This document shows, in pieces, positions 35,594-44,801 of a stretch of DNA of 64,000 bases. The stretch comes from JAMXLO01 sp963850535 (GTDB lineage Bacteria > Pseudomonadota > Alphaproteobacteria > Acetobacterales > Acetobacteraceae). Below the pieces are notes generated by a model. That model was not told the origin of the DNA, ran no database searches, and worked only from the letters and a program-made list of their open reading frames with translations. Within the stretch, counting starts at the first letter, position 1; each line of letters starts with the position of its first letter. Made by a program: the position numbers and the translations under genes. The stretch is from assembly GCA_963850535.1 (NCBI GenBank), contig CAWKMC010000021.1, positions 62,001-126,000 of the forward strand, read 5' to 3'.

Positions 35594-37060
35594 TTGTCCC
35601 GCCTGATCGTCGTCTCCAACCGGGTGGCGCCGATCACGGAAGGGGAACCAACCGCAGGCGGCCTCGCCGCCGGCGTTCTGGATGCGCTGAAACAGCAGGG
35701 CGGTATCTGGTTCGGCTGGAGCGGCGACGTCAGCCATGACACCGCCGCACCGGCGCACGTGGAACGGACTGCTGGCCCGATCACTCTCTACACGGTCGAT
35801 CTGTCGCGACGCGACTACGACGGCTTCTATCGTGGCTTTGCCAACGGGACGCTGTGGCCGACACTGCACTATCAGGTCGGCCACGCACATTTCGGTTGGG
35901 AGGATTTTGCGTCCTATCGCCGGGTGAATGCGCTGTTCGCCCAGGCGCTGGCACGGCTGGTGCGACCGGACGACATGATCTGGGCGCACGATTACCACCT
36001 GCTGTCGCTGGCCCAGGCCCTGCGTATGCTTGGGCTGGACAATCGCATCGGGCTGTTCCTGCACACGCCATTTCCAGCGCCGCCCGTGTTCATGACGATC
36101 CCGGCGCATGCGGAGCTGATCGAGGCCATGTGCCAGTTCGATGTGCTGGGCTTCCAGACCGAGGATGATCGCATCGCCTTCGCCGACTACATCCAGCGGC
36201 AGGCCGGCGGCGTTGCGGTGCAAGCCGACGTGCTGTCTGCATTTGGTCGGACAGTGAAGACGGGCGTCTACCCGATCGGCGTACACGTCGACGAGGTGCG
36301 GCACGTGGCAACGGCGCCGTCCCACCAGCGCTACGCCGCGCGGCTGCAAGACAGCCTGCTGGGGCACCCGCTCATCCTGAGCGTCGACCGGCTGGACTAT
36401 TCGAAAGGACTGCGACCGCGGTTCATCGCGTTCGAGCACTTCCTGGAGCGGTTTCCTCAGCACCAGGGCAAGGTGGTGTTCATGCAGATTGCGCCACCCT
36501 CGCGCGGTGATATCGAAGCATATCGTGAGATCCGCCGGGAACTGGAGGCTGAGGCGGGGCGTATCAATGGTCGCTTCGCCGAGGTGGACTGGACGCCACT
36601 GCGCTACTTGAACCGAGGCTTTGCGCGCAGTGCCCTGATGCCGCTTTATGCCGAAGCGAAGGTCGGTCTGGTGACGCCGCTGCGCGACGGCATGAACCTG
36701 GTGGCGAAGGAGTATGTGGCGGCACAGGATCCGCAGGATCCCGGTGTCCTGATGCTGTCGCAGTTCGCCGGCGCTGCGCGCGAACTGGAGACGGCGCTGG
36801 TCGTCAATCCATATGACCATGCCGGGGTGGCCGCCGCGCTCGATCGCGCGCTGGGAATGGAGCAAGGCGAACGGTGTGAGCGTCACGCCGCGATGCTGGG
36901 TGTGATGCGGCGGAACAGCCTGGACGCCTGGCGGGATCGCTTCGAGGCCGACCTGCGTGGCAGCGTGGACCAGCGATGCATGGTCGCGCCGAAGGCTTGC
37001 TGCGATCCCCCAGAGACTGTGGTTTCGCCAACGCCACCATCATACAATCCCAAACAATAG
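35594..37060 (+). CDS. otsA: Trehalose-6-phosphate synthase OtsA
   Basis: OtsA transfers glucose from UDP-glucose to glucose-6-phosphate. The 488-residue GT20 enzyme has the N-terminal SRLIVVSNRVAPI, IWAHDYHLLSLAQALR, LFLHTPFPAP, the sugar-phosphate site LDYSKGLRPRFIAFE and the donor site LRDGMNLVAKEYVAAQ. TTG 35594 was chosen as start since it gives the canonical N-terminus and follows the exporter stop by 1 bp; a start inside the exporter gene has no family resemblance. No otsB phosphatase lies nearby. GalU at 42 kb can supply the UDP-glucose. Confidence 0.94.
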   Translation: MSRLIVVSNRVAPITEGEPTAGGLAAGVLDALKQQGGIWFGWSGDVSHDTAAPAHVERTAGPITLYTVDLSRRDYDGFYRGFANGTLWPTLHYQVGHAHFGWEDFASYRRVNALFAQALARLVRPDDMIWAHDYHLLSLAQALRMLGLDNRIGLFLHTPFPAPPVFMTIPAHAELIEAMCQFDVLGFQTEDDRIAFADYIQRQAGGVAVQADVLSAFGRTVKTGVYPIGVHVDEVRHVATAPSHQRYAARLQDSLLGHPLILSVDRLDYSKGLRPRFIAFEHFLERFPQHQGKVVFMQIAPPSRGDIEAYREIRRELEAEAGRINGRFAEVDWTPLRYLNRGFARSALMPLYAEAKVGLVTPLRDGMNLVAKEYVAAQDPQDPGVLMLSQFAGAARELETALVVNPYDHAGVAAALDRALGMEQGERCERHAAMLGVMRRNSLDAWRDRFEADLRGSVDQRCMVAPKACCDPPETVVSPTPPSYNPKQ

Positions 37061-37113
37061 GAGCTGCGCCAGCCGAGCCGCAGAGATCTGGTTCAGCGGG
37101 GGGACCTGACAGG

Positions 37114-37917
37114 TTGCGCGAATTTGCATCAGCGCTGGTCGTATTTGCGCTCCTGTGCGTGAGCGCTGGTGCGGGAATCATCGTCCGCCCCCGCCTGCCC
37201 GAGCACCACCGCGTGCGCGAGACAACCGAGCTAATGCAGGTCACGATCGGACTGCTGGCGACATTCGCGGCGCTGGTGCTGGGGCTGCTCACTGCCTCGG
37301 TGAAGCAGACTTACGACAGCGCGTCGCATGACCGGGAGGCCTACGCGCTACAGTTGGGGCTGCTTGACCGGTGCCTGAGGGAGTACGGGCCAGAGACAGC
37401 TGCGGCGCGACAGCAGATCCACAGTTATACCGCAGCGGTGATTGCCGCCACCTGGCCCGATGAGCCACACCCCCAGGGCGTGCAATACCCCAACGTGACC
37501 CGCGTGTCCGGGGCCGGAGCTCCGCCGGAATTCGCGTCGATGATTGAGCGCATCGGGGTGGAGATTGCTCGACTAACTCCCAGCAGCAGCGAGTTGCAGA
37601 GGATGCAGGTGCTATGCTCCGACCGTTACAATGACGTTGCGCACTCCCGGCTCAGCTTGATCGAGAACTCACGAACCGAACCCTATGGACCGTTTTATCA
37701 GGTGCTGGCGTTCTGGTTGATGATCATATTCGGCTGCTTCGGCCTGGTTGCACCGCGCAACAGCCTGGCTGTCATCACCATCGCCCTGTGCGCTTTGTCG
37801 CTGAGCAGCGTCGTTTTCGTGATCCTCGATCTGAGCTCGCTCTATGACGGATACTTTAGCATCTCAAGCATGGGGATGCGCCGCGCGCTCGCCACGATGC
37901 TCAGACCGAGCCCATGA
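37114..37917 (+). CDS. DUF4239-like membrane protein
   Basis: A 267-residue protein with two N-terminal membrane helices (ASALVVFALLCVSAGAGIIV; TIGLLATFAALVLGLLTASV), a soluble helical middle with KQTYDSASHDREAYALQLGLLDR, and two C-terminal helices (VLAFWLMIIFGCFGLVA; LAVITIALCALSLSSVVFVIL). This build fits DUF4239. TTG 37114 was preferred because GGGGGGA lies 10 bases before it and the hydrophobic N-terminus begins there; an ATG at 36976 would overlap otsA. Function unknown. Confidence 0.65.
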   Translation: MREFASALVVFALLCVSAGAGIIVRPRLPEHHRVRETTELMQVTIGLLATFAALVLGLLTASVKQTYDSASHDREAYALQLGLLDRCLREYGPETAAARQQIHSYTAAVIAATWPDEPHPQGVQYPNVTRVSGAGAPPEFASMIERIGVEIARLTPSSSELQRMQVLCSDRYNDVAHSRLSLIENSRTEPYGPFYQVLAFWLMIIFGCFGLVAPRNSLAVITIALCALSLSSVVFVILDLSSLYDGYFSISSMGMRRALATMLRPSP

Positions 37918-38246
37918 TGCGCTTGTCTCACCAGGCACCAAACGTCACGCTCTCCAGCAACAGTTCGCAGGACATCATCGGCGGGATCCAGGCGCAGTCC
38001 CCGCATCGCGTGCACCTGTTCGATACCGACTATACGGAAGGTCAGCTCTTGAGCTTCATGCGAGTGCCGCAGCGGTCAGCGCAGGCTGCAGTCCTCGCTG
38101 AGGTAGCCTGAATTGATCTTGTGCTCGTAGATATGCTCGAACTGCGTGCGTGCGGGATGCCATGACCGCGACTGCTGCGCCCGTCGCCATTGCGCGGGCG
38201 CTGCTCGCCCCTCATCCTGCGCACCGGCTGCTAGGGTGCACGGCTT
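37918..38246. other. 329-bp gap without a convincing gene
   Basis: A 65-codon plus-strand frame (37914-38111) overlaps the previous stop in ATGA but has no protein-like pattern. On the minus strand a short stretch (EHIYEHKINSGYLSEDCSLR, about 38078-38140) looks coding-like and may be the end of a decayed gene. No terminator or RNA gene was recognised. The malic enzyme promoter should lie near the right end. Confidence 0.3.
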
Positions 38247-40514
38247 ATGGACGACGACTTTCGCCGCGCGGCGCTCGACTACCATCGGACTCCCCAGCCT
38301 GGGAAGTTGGCGATCCAGCCGACCAAGCGGATGGCGACACAGCGCGATCTGTCGCTGGCATATTCACCCGGAGTGGCTGCGGCCTGCGAGGCGATCGTCG
38401 CCGATCCGCATGCAGCTTACGACTACACTGCGCGTGGCAACCTGGTCGCGGTCATCTCCAACGGCACCGCGGTACTTGGCCTGGGCAATATTGGCGCGCT
38501 CGCCGGCAAGCCGGTGATGGAAGGCAAGGCTGTCCTGTTCAAGAAATTTGCCGGCATCGATGTATTCGATATCGAGGTCGATGCCGCTGACCCTTCGCGG
38601 TTCTGCGATGTCGTCGCGGCACTGGAGCCGACGTTCGGAGCGATCAATCTGGAGGACATCAAGGCGCCCGAGTGTTTCGCCATCGAGGCGGAGTTGCGTC
38701 GGCGCATGCGCATCCCGGTATTTCACGACGACCAGCACGGCACGGCGATCACCGTCGCAGCGGCCGTACGCAATGGGTTGGTGCTGCAGGGCAAGGATCT
38801 TGCGGACATGCGGCTGGTCACATCCGGAGCGGGAGCGGCAGCGCTGGCCTGCGTCGATCTACTGGTGTCGATGGGACTGCGGCCGGAGAATGTCACGCTG
38901 ACCGATATCGCCGGTGTGGTGCGCACGGATCGCGCTGGCATGTTGCCGAACATGGCGCGCTACGCGCGCGATACCGACGCGCAGTCGCTGCCGGAGGTGC
39001 TGCGGGGCGCTGATGTGTTCCTGGGCCTCTCGGCGCCGCGGGTGTTGAAGCCGGAATGGCTGCCGTTGATGGCATCGAAGCCGCTGATTCTGGCGCTTGC
39101 CAATCCCGATCCCGAAATCCTGCCCGAGCAGGTCTCCGGCGCGCGGCCGGATGCAATCGTGGCCACAGGACGCAGCGATTTTCCCAATCAGGTCAACAAC
39201 GTTCTGTGTTTCCCGTTCATCTTCCGTGGCGCGCTGGACGTGTCGGCGACCACGATCAATGAGTCGATGAAGATCGCCGCGGCAGAAGCGATCGCATCGC
39301 TCGCACGCATGGAGGCATCGGAAGTGGTAGCCGCCGCTTATGGCGGGGCGGCACCCGTGTTCGGCCCAGACTACATCATTCCCAAGCCGTTCGATCCACG
39401 GCTGATCCTGGAGGTCGCGCCCGCAGTGGCGCGTGCTGCGATGGATAGCGGCGTTGCGCGTCGGCCGCTCCATGATCTTGCGCAGTACCAGCGCGATTTG
39501 GAGCGCTTCGTGTTCCGCTCCGGCCAGCTCATGGCGCCGGTGTTCGAGGTTGCACGCCAATCGCCGCGCCGCATCGTCTACGGCGAGGGTGAGGATGAAC
39601 GCGTCCTGCGTGCCGCGCAGACGCTGGTTGATGAGGGTATGGCCCGCCCCATCCTGCTTGGCCGCCGCGCGGTGATCGAGCGCAAGGTGCACGAGATGGG
39701 GTTGCGGATCGACCTGACCGATGGTGTTCGTGTGCTGGATCCGGGACACGACGATGAGATCTTTGCGCCGTTGCTCGCCGACTATCAGCGGCTGGTCGGC
39801 CGGCGCGGCATCCCTCCCGATGACGCGGCGTATGGGTTGCCGCGACGCGGGACTGTGGCGGCGGCAATGATGCTGCATGCGGGTTTGGCCGACGCGGCAA
39901 TTTGCGGTGGTTCGGCCAACTGGTGGCGGCAGGTGCAGTATCTACTGCCGATCATTCCACGCCGACCCCACGTGACGCGCGTCTATGGTCTTGGCTGTCT
40001 CATTCTGCCGCACGGCACACTGTTTGTCTGCGACATGCAAATGCTCGTAGACCCTACCGCGGAGCAGATCGCCGAGATGACGGTGCTGGCGGCCGAGGCG
40101 GTGACCGAGTTCGGCATCACGCCGAAGGCAGCGCTGCTGTCGCACTCGAATTTTGGTGCAAGTGATTCGGAGAGCGCGCGGAAGATGCGCCGTGCGCTTG
40201 CACTGATACGCAAATTAGCGCCGGAACTGGAGGTAGATGGCGAAATGAATGCGGATGCTGCACTGGTGGAAGCGATCCGCGACAGGGCGGTGCTGGACAG
40301 CCGGCTTTCCGGCACCGCAAATCTGCTGGTGATGCCGACGCTGGATGCCGCAAACATTGCTTTCACTCTCTTGAAGGCTGCGTCAGATGGGTTGCCTGTG
40401 GGGCCAATGCTGTTGGGGATGAGCAAGCCGATCCACGTGCTGGTGCCGAGTGTGACAGCGCGTGGGATCGTCAATCTGAGTGCGTTCGCCGCACTTGAGG
40501 TGGGCGCAGGGTAA
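38247..40514 (+). CDS. maeB: NADP-dependent malic enzyme MaeB with phosphotransacetylase domain
   Basis: The 755-residue enzyme decarboxylates malate to pyruvate with NADP. The malic-enzyme half (residues 1-430) has LAYSPGVAAACEAI, GNIGALAGKPVMEGKAVLFKKFAGIDVFDIE (catalytic Lys), EDIKAPECF, FHDDQHGTAITV and SGAGAAALACVDLL. The C-terminal half (about 430-755) is a phosphate acetyltransferase-like domain (IVYGEGEDERVLRAAQTLVDEG) that in this family acts in acetyl-CoA regulation and not catalysis. Standard length for proteobacterial MaeB. Confidence 0.95.
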   Translation: MDDDFRRAALDYHRTPQPGKLAIQPTKRMATQRDLSLAYSPGVAAACEAIVADPHAAYDYTARGNLVAVISNGTAVLGLGNIGALAGKPVMEGKAVLFKKFAGIDVFDIEVDAADPSRFCDVVAALEPTFGAINLEDIKAPECFAIEAELRRRMRIPVFHDDQHGTAITVAAAVRNGLVLQGKDLADMRLVTSGAGAAALACVDLLVSMGLRPENVTLTDIAGVVRTDRAGMLPNMARYARDTDAQSLPEVLRGADVFLGLSAPRVLKPEWLPLMASKPLILALANPDPEILPEQVSGARPDAIVATGRSDFPNQVNNVLCFPFIFRGALDVSATTINESMKIAAAEAIASLARMEASEVVAAAYGGAAPVFGPDYIIPKPFDPRLILEVAPAVARAAMDSGVARRPLHDLAQYQRDLERFVFRSGQLMAPVFEVARQSPRRIVYGEGEDERVLRAAQTLVDEGMARPILLGRRAVIERKVHEMGLRIDLTDGVRVLDPGHDDEIFAPLLADYQRLVGRRGIPPDDAAYGLPRRGTVAAAMMLHAGLADAAICGGSANWWRQVQYLLPIIPRRPHVTRVYGLGCLILPHGTLFVCDMQMLVDPTAEQIAEMTVLAAEAVTEFGITPKAALLSHSNFGASDSESARKMRRALALIRKLAPELEVDGEMNADAALVEAIRDRAVLDSRLSGTANLLVMPTLDAANIAFTLLKAASDGLPVGPMLLGMSKPIHVLVPSVTARGIVNLSAFAALEVGAG

Positions 40515-40690
40515 GAGATCTGATCGTCGCCACGAGCTGGGGCTAAGGAGCGAATGCTTCGGCCAAAGGGCGACAGACAGCGTCGCGATACGAGCATTTA
40601 CCGTGTTAACTCCATGAACATCTACGGTTATAACTATTAACGCAACATTAATCTAGAGACCGTAATATATGGCGACCTTCCCTGCTCCAT
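40515..40690. other. AT-rich intergenic stretch
   Basis: The stretch 40600-40672 is unusually AT-rich for the window (TTAACTCC, TATAACTATTAACGC, ATTAATCTAGAG, TAATATATGG). It may hold a promoter or mark the edge of inserted DNA next to the fibronectin-type fragment downstream. No defined element could be assigned. Confidence 0.3.
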
Positions 40691-41371
40691 GTGCACTCGG
40701 AGGAACCGCAGGAGTTGCCGAGATCAAGCGACCGAGCCGCAACCGACCAGCGAATGGCAGCAGTACATGCACTGGGCCATCCGAACTCTCCGGCGCCACA
40801 GACAGCCTGGGAGCCTCCTGAGCTCGCCCAGGGCGGCGGCTCGACCGCTCCGGCAGTTACTGCTGCGCCAGCGGCACTGCCGCCCAACGCTCCGAGCCTT
40901 CCAGTGTTGGCGCAGGGCACTGGCAGCGACCTCATCATAACGTGGACAGCACCGGCCGTTGATCCCGCACATGGTGCGGCCACCGGTTTCGCGCTGCGGC
41001 ACAGCGCTGCGGGAGCCGAGACTTGGACAGTCGTGCAAGCTGTGTCGAACCCCTATGAACTGTCGGACCTACCCTCGGCTGCGGCGGTCGACGTCCAACT
41101 ACAGGCTGCAAATGCATCAGGCCTGAGCATGTGGTCGGCTAGTGCCACGCTGATCACCGGCGTAACATCGAGCCTGCCGGCGATCGGCGGTCCGCTCTCA
41201 GGCAGGCCTGCAGCCCCGGTGCGGAGGATGCTGTCTGCACGTAGGTGCAGGATGGCGTTGCTGAACCAGCTTCTGTGTCGATTTTCTCGGCAATTCCGGA
41301 CATACCTCCGGCGGGATGCATACTTGCTGCACCTCCCCTGTGCGCGCCGCAGAGAACGCCAAAATCGGTAA
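40691..41371 (+). pseudogene. Fibronectin type III-like fragment, probable remnant
   Basis: The frame is open for 226 codons, but only residues about 65-160 (40883-41170) look like protein: PPNAPSLPVLAQGTG, LIITWTAPAVDPAHGAATGF, LRHSAAGAETWTVV, DVQLQAANASGLSMWSASATL. This is a single fibronectin type III-like beta-sandwich of the sort found in large secreted or tail-fibre-like proteins. The flanks are low quality (Arg/Cys-rich tail), so the piece seems cut from a larger gene. Starts GTG 40691 after TCCAT; no clear ribosome-binding site. Confidence 0.45.
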
Positions 41372-41441
41372 GGCGGGATTTCTGCATCGGCGCTGCTCGG
41401 CTGAACCTGACAGGCCGCCGACCGAAGCTTAAGATGGCGCG

Positions 41442-41945
41442 ATGCTCTGGCTGGTACTTGGCACGCTGACGCTGTTTCTGTTTCTCGGCGGCTTACGCGC
41501 ATTCGAGCGTGCGTCGGTGACCACAATCAAATCTCTTGTGGCATGGATCGCCGCACTGGGCGGTATCAGCCTGGCACTGCTGCTGATCTTGTCGGGTCGC
41601 GGCGGCATCGCTCTCGGCGCTTTGACACTGTTCGGTCCGCTGATCTATCAGCGCTGGCGGGCCTATCGTATGGGCCAGGGAACCACCCGGCAACAGCAAC
41701 AATCGGCAGGCTCCAGCCAGCCTCCCCCCCGGCGTCGCGCCGGCGGCATGACGCGCGAGGAGGCCTACCAGGTGCTGGGGCTGCAGCCGGGCGCCAGCGA
41801 GGCAGAGATCCGCGCCGCTCACCACCGCCTGATGCGCAGCGCGCACCCGGACAGCGGAGGCTCCGACTGGCTTGCCACCAGGATAAACCTGGCGCGCGAC
41901 GTCCTGCTCGGAAGTACGGGGGCGCACCGACGCAGCAACACGTGA
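41442..41945 (+). CDS. Membrane-anchored J-domain protein
   Basis: The 167-residue protein has two N-terminal membrane helices (MLWLVLGTLTLFLFLGGL; LVAWIAALGGISLALLLIL), a Gln/Pro/Arg linker, and a C-terminal J-domain (REEAYQVLGLQPGASEAEIRA..HRLMRSAHPDSGGS) with the HPD tripeptide that activates DnaK ATPase. DjlA-like or Tim14-like anchored co-chaperones share this build. It recruits DnaK to the inner membrane; the client is unknown. Confidence 0.85.
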   Translation: MLWLVLGTLTLFLFLGGLRAFERASVTTIKSLVAWIAALGGISLALLLILSGRGGIALGALTLFGPLIYQRWRAYRMGQGTTRQQQQSAGSSQPPPRRRAGGMTREEAYQVLGLQPGASEAEIRAAHHRLMRSAHPDSGGSDWLATRINLARDVLLGSTGAHRRSNT

Positions 41946-42083
41946 CGGATTGCGCAGCAACGTGATACTGGTCACCTATGTCGCTGCCAGGCCTTTCGCA
42001 TAAGGCCATAGTTCCGCCTGCTGGCGATGTTGGGTTGCGCCGGTCCGCGGCATGGGGTCCGGAAACCAGAGGGAGCATCATTT

Positions 42084-42998
42084 GTGAGCAAGCCGTTGCG
42101 CAAGGCCGTCCTGCCGGTTGCGGGGCTGGGTACGCGTTTTCTGCCCGCCACCAAGGCCACGGCCAAGGAAATGCTGCCGGTTGTTGACAAGCCTTTGATT
42201 CAATATGCGATCGAAGAAGCACGCGCGGCCGGGATCGAGCAGTTCTGCATGGTCACCGGGCGGGGCAAGACGGCTCTGGTCGAGCATTTCGACATCGCGT
42301 TCGAACTGGAATCGACGCTGCGCGAGCGTGGCAAGACAGCGGAACTGGACGTGCTGCGGGACACACAGGTGGAGCCAGGTTCCATCGTCACGGTGCGGCA
42401 GCAGGTACCCCTGGGTCTCGGGCACGCCATCTGGTGCGCCCGTGCGTTTATCGGCGACGATCCGTTCGCGATTTTGTTGCCGGACGATCTGGTGCTGGCG
42501 GACAAACCATGTCTGAGCCAGCTTGCCGACGTGTACCGCGACACCGGCGGCAATGTGGTCGCCGTCACCGAGGTTCCACGCGAGCAGACCAATCGCTATG
42601 GCATCCTGCGTACGGGGAAGGATGATGGGTGTCGGGTGGAAGTCCTTGGGCTGGTCGAGAAGCCGTCGCCGAAGGACGCGCCATCGAACCTATCCATCAT
42701 CGGGCGATATGTGCTGATGCCGGAAGTGATCACGTATCTCGGCCGCATGGAACGCGGTGCAGGTGGCGAAGTGCAACTGACCGACGGCATGGCCAAGCTG
42801 ATCGGCCGGCAGCCGTTCCATGGCCTGCGCTACGAAGGCCAACGCTTCGACTGCGGCGATAAGATCGGCTTCCTGGAAGCGCAGATTGCCTATGCCTTGA
42901 AACGACCCGAGATGGCGGATGCGGTGCGCGCCTTCCTGGGGCGCTATACAGATCGGTCGGATTTCGTTGTCTCCGCCATATCGCGAGAGGCTGTCTGA
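42084..42998 (+). CDS. galU: UTP--glucose-1-phosphate uridylyltransferase GalU
   Basis: GalU makes UDP-glucose from UTP and glucose-1-phosphate. The 304-residue enzyme shows the nucleotide loop LPVAGLGTRFLPATKATAKEMLPVVDKP, QVPLGLGHAIWCA, LLPDDLVL (metal Asp) and VEKPSPKDAPSNLSIIGRYVL. GTG 42084 follows AGAGGGAGC (42068-42076); the frame stays open upstream without resemblance. It overlaps the phosphomannomutase ATG by one base and may feed OtsA and the 32.6 kb glycosyltransferase. Confidence 0.95.
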   Translation: MSKPLRKAVLPVAGLGTRFLPATKATAKEMLPVVDKPLIQYAIEEARAAGIEQFCMVTGRGKTALVEHFDIAFELESTLRERGKTAELDVLRDTQVEPGSIVTVRQQVPLGLGHAIWCARAFIGDDPFAILLPDDLVLADKPCLSQLADVYRDTGGNVVAVTEVPREQTNRYGILRTGKDDGCRVEVLGLVEKPSPKDAPSNLSIIGRYVLMPEVITYLGRMERGAGGEVQLTDGMAKLIGRQPFHGLRYEGQRFDCGDKIGFLEAQIAYALKRPEMADAVRAFLGRYTDRSDFVVSAISREAV

Positions 42999-44407
42999 TG
43001 GCGTTCTCACATCACTTCGATCAGACAACGCTGCGTGAATACGACATCCGTGGTATTGTCGGGCGCACTCTGTCGGACGAGGATGCGTTCGCGATTGGCC
43101 GTTGTTTCGGTACGGTCGTCGCGCGGAACGATGGCCACACGATCGCCGTCGGCTATGACGGCCGGCTCTCCAGCCCGGCGCTGGAAGAAGCGCTGACGCG
43201 CGGGCTGAAGGCGAGTGGCATGGAGGTCACTCGCATCGGCCGTGGACCGACGCCGATGCTATACTTCGCCTCCACGAGCATGAAGAGCGACGGTGCGGTG
43301 ATGGTCACCGGCAGCCATAACCCGCCGGACTACAATGGCTTCAAGATGATGCTCGCAGGCAAGCCATTCTTCGGTACGCAGATCAGAGACCTGGGCACCA
43401 TGGCGGCGGCAGGCGACGTCGTGCCGGAGGCGGAGGGCAGTGAGCGGCATGTGGATGTCGCATCCGACTATGTCGCGCGTTTGCTCAGCGACTGGGACGG
43501 TGGCGATCGTCTGTTGCGGGTGGTCTGGGACAATGGCAATGGGGCCGCGGGTGACGTACTGACAAAGCTAGTCGCCGGGCTGCCTGGCGAGCACAAAGTG
43601 CTGAATGCGGAGGTCGACGGGACCTTCCCGGCGCACCATCCGGACCCGACCGTGCCGAAGAACCTCGAACAGCTCATCGCTGAGGTTGCGGCATGTCGCG
43701 CCGATATCGGCATCGCACTGGATGGCGATGCGGATCGCATCGGGCTGATCGACAACAAGGGCCGTATCCTGTTCGGCGATCAGCTGCTGGTGATCCTGGC
43801 GCGCGATGTGTTGCACGAACATCCGGGCGCGACGATCATCGCCGACGTAAAGGCGAGCCAGGTGCTGTTCGACGAGATTGGCCGTGCTGGCGGCAATCCT
43901 TTGATGTGGCGCACCGGCCATAGCCTGATCAAGGCGAAGATGGCTGAGACCGGCTCGCCGCTCGCCGGCGAGATGTCGGGCCACATATTCTTCGCGGATC
44001 GCTGGTACGGCTTCGATGACGCACTGTACGCCGGCGTGCGTCTGCTGGGCGTGCTCGCGCGCATCGATCAGAAGCTGTCTGACGTTCGGGACGCTCTGCC
44101 GCAGGTGATCAACACGCCGGAGGTCCGCTTCGATTGCGACGACACGCGCAAGTTTGTTGTGATTGAGGAGGTCGCCGCTCGGTTGCGCGCCGAGGGTGCA
44201 AAAGTGTCAGAAACCGATGGCGTACGGGTGCAGACCAACGATGGCTGGTGGCTATTGCGAGCATCCAACACCCAGGCGGTGCTGGTTGCGCGCGCCGAGG
44301 CAATGTCGGAGGCCGGGCTTGAGCGATTGAAACAAGCGTTGGTGCAACAGCTGGAACAGTCTGGCGTACAGGCACCGGACTTTTCCGGCAGCCACGCCGG
44401 CCACTAA
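42998..44407 (+). CDS. Phosphomannomutase/phosphoglucomutase
   Basis: The 469-residue alpha-D-phosphohexomutase has the four canonical sites: the phospho-Ser loop VTGSHNPPDYNGFK, the metal loop LDGDADRIG, the sugar loop GEMSGHIFF, and the C-terminal phosphate loop RASNTQAVLVARAEA. It interconverts hexose-1- and 6-phosphates (mannose or glucose), giving the glucose-1-phosphate that GalU uses. Coupled to galU by a one-base overlap. Confidence 0.93.
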   Translation: MAFSHHFDQTTLREYDIRGIVGRTLSDEDAFAIGRCFGTVVARNDGHTIAVGYDGRLSSPALEEALTRGLKASGMEVTRIGRGPTPMLYFASTSMKSDGAVMVTGSHNPPDYNGFKMMLAGKPFFGTQIRDLGTMAAAGDVVPEAEGSERHVDVASDYVARLLSDWDGGDRLLRVVWDNGNGAAGDVLTKLVAGLPGEHKVLNAEVDGTFPAHHPDPTVPKNLEQLIAEVAACRADIGIALDGDADRIGLIDNKGRILFGDQLLVILARDVLHEHPGATIIADVKASQVLFDEIGRAGGNPLMWRTGHSLIKAKMAETGSPLAGEMSGHIFFADRWYGFDDALYAGVRLLGVLARIDQKLSDVRDALPQVINTPEVRFDCDDTRKFVVIEEVAARLRAEGAKVSETDGVRVQTNDGWWLLRASNTQAVLVARAEAMSEAGLERLKQALVQQLEQSGVQAPDFSGSHAGH

Positions 44408-44430
44408 CTCTTCGCTCCGCACCGAAGCGA

Positions 44431-44453
44431 TCCGCGCTGTTTGGCAGCGCGGA
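44431..44453. other. Perfect 9-bp hairpin between the phosphomannomutase and ABM genes
   Basis: TCCGCGCTG (44431-44439) and CAGCGCGGA (44445-44453) pair perfectly around TTTGG. No T-run follows on either strand, so it may be a weak terminator for galU-phosphomannomutase or an mRNA-stabilising hairpin. It is 37 bp before the next start codon. Confidence 0.4.
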
Positions 44454-44489
44454 ATACACTACGTCCTCTGTGTTCAACAGGAGGACGAC

Positions 44490-44801
44490 ATGCAGACACA
44501 ACAGATCACCAGCGGCCTGGCAGTGACCGCCTTGTGGGAAGCGCGCGACGGTGAGGCCGATGCGGTGGCCGACATCCTCGCGCGTTTCGCACCTGAGGCA
44601 CGGCAGGAACCAGGTGTTCGACTGTTCCTAATTCATCGTGCAGTGGAGAACCCCGCACAGTTTCTGTTCTACGAACTGTTTGAGGATGAAGCCGCTTTCG
44701 CAGCACATCAGCAGACCCCTCACTTCAAGTCGCTCATTTTGGGTGAAGGTGTGCCGCGGCTGAACCGGCGCGAGCGTGTGCAGTACACGGTGCTGGCGTG
44801 A
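44490..44801 (+). CDS. Antibiotic biosynthesis monooxygenase (ABM) domain protein
   Basis: The 103-residue ferredoxin-like alpha/beta protein matches the ABM/YgiN type: TALWEARDGEADAVADILARFAPEARQEPGVRLFLIHRAVENPAQFLFYELFEDEAAFAAHQQTPHFKS, split here by length only; the HF(K)S end of the last helix is typical. Such dimeric enzymes act on quinones or small aromatic compounds without cofactor, or only bind them. GGAGGA lies before ATG 44490. It overlaps the NIPSNAP gene by 4 bp (GTGA). Confidence 0.85.
   Translation: MQTQQITSGLAVTALWEARDGEADAVADILARFAPEARQEPGVRLFLIHRAVENPAQFLFYELFEDEAAFAAHQQTPHFKSLILGEGVPRLNRRERVQYTVLA

Noticed and set aside
35471..36886. 471-codon minus-strand open frame
   Set aside because: It is the antisense shadow of otsA; high GC at third positions keeps the frame open. 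The sense protein carries all OtsA motifs.
37914..38111. 65-codon frame overlapping the DUF4239 stop
   Set aside because: The ATGA overlap is attractive, but the peptide has no pattern, no ribosome-binding site and no resemblance.
38859..39878. 339-codon minus-strand open frame
   Set aside because: Antisense shadow of maeB, with His/Arg/Gln-rich sequence and no family resemblance.
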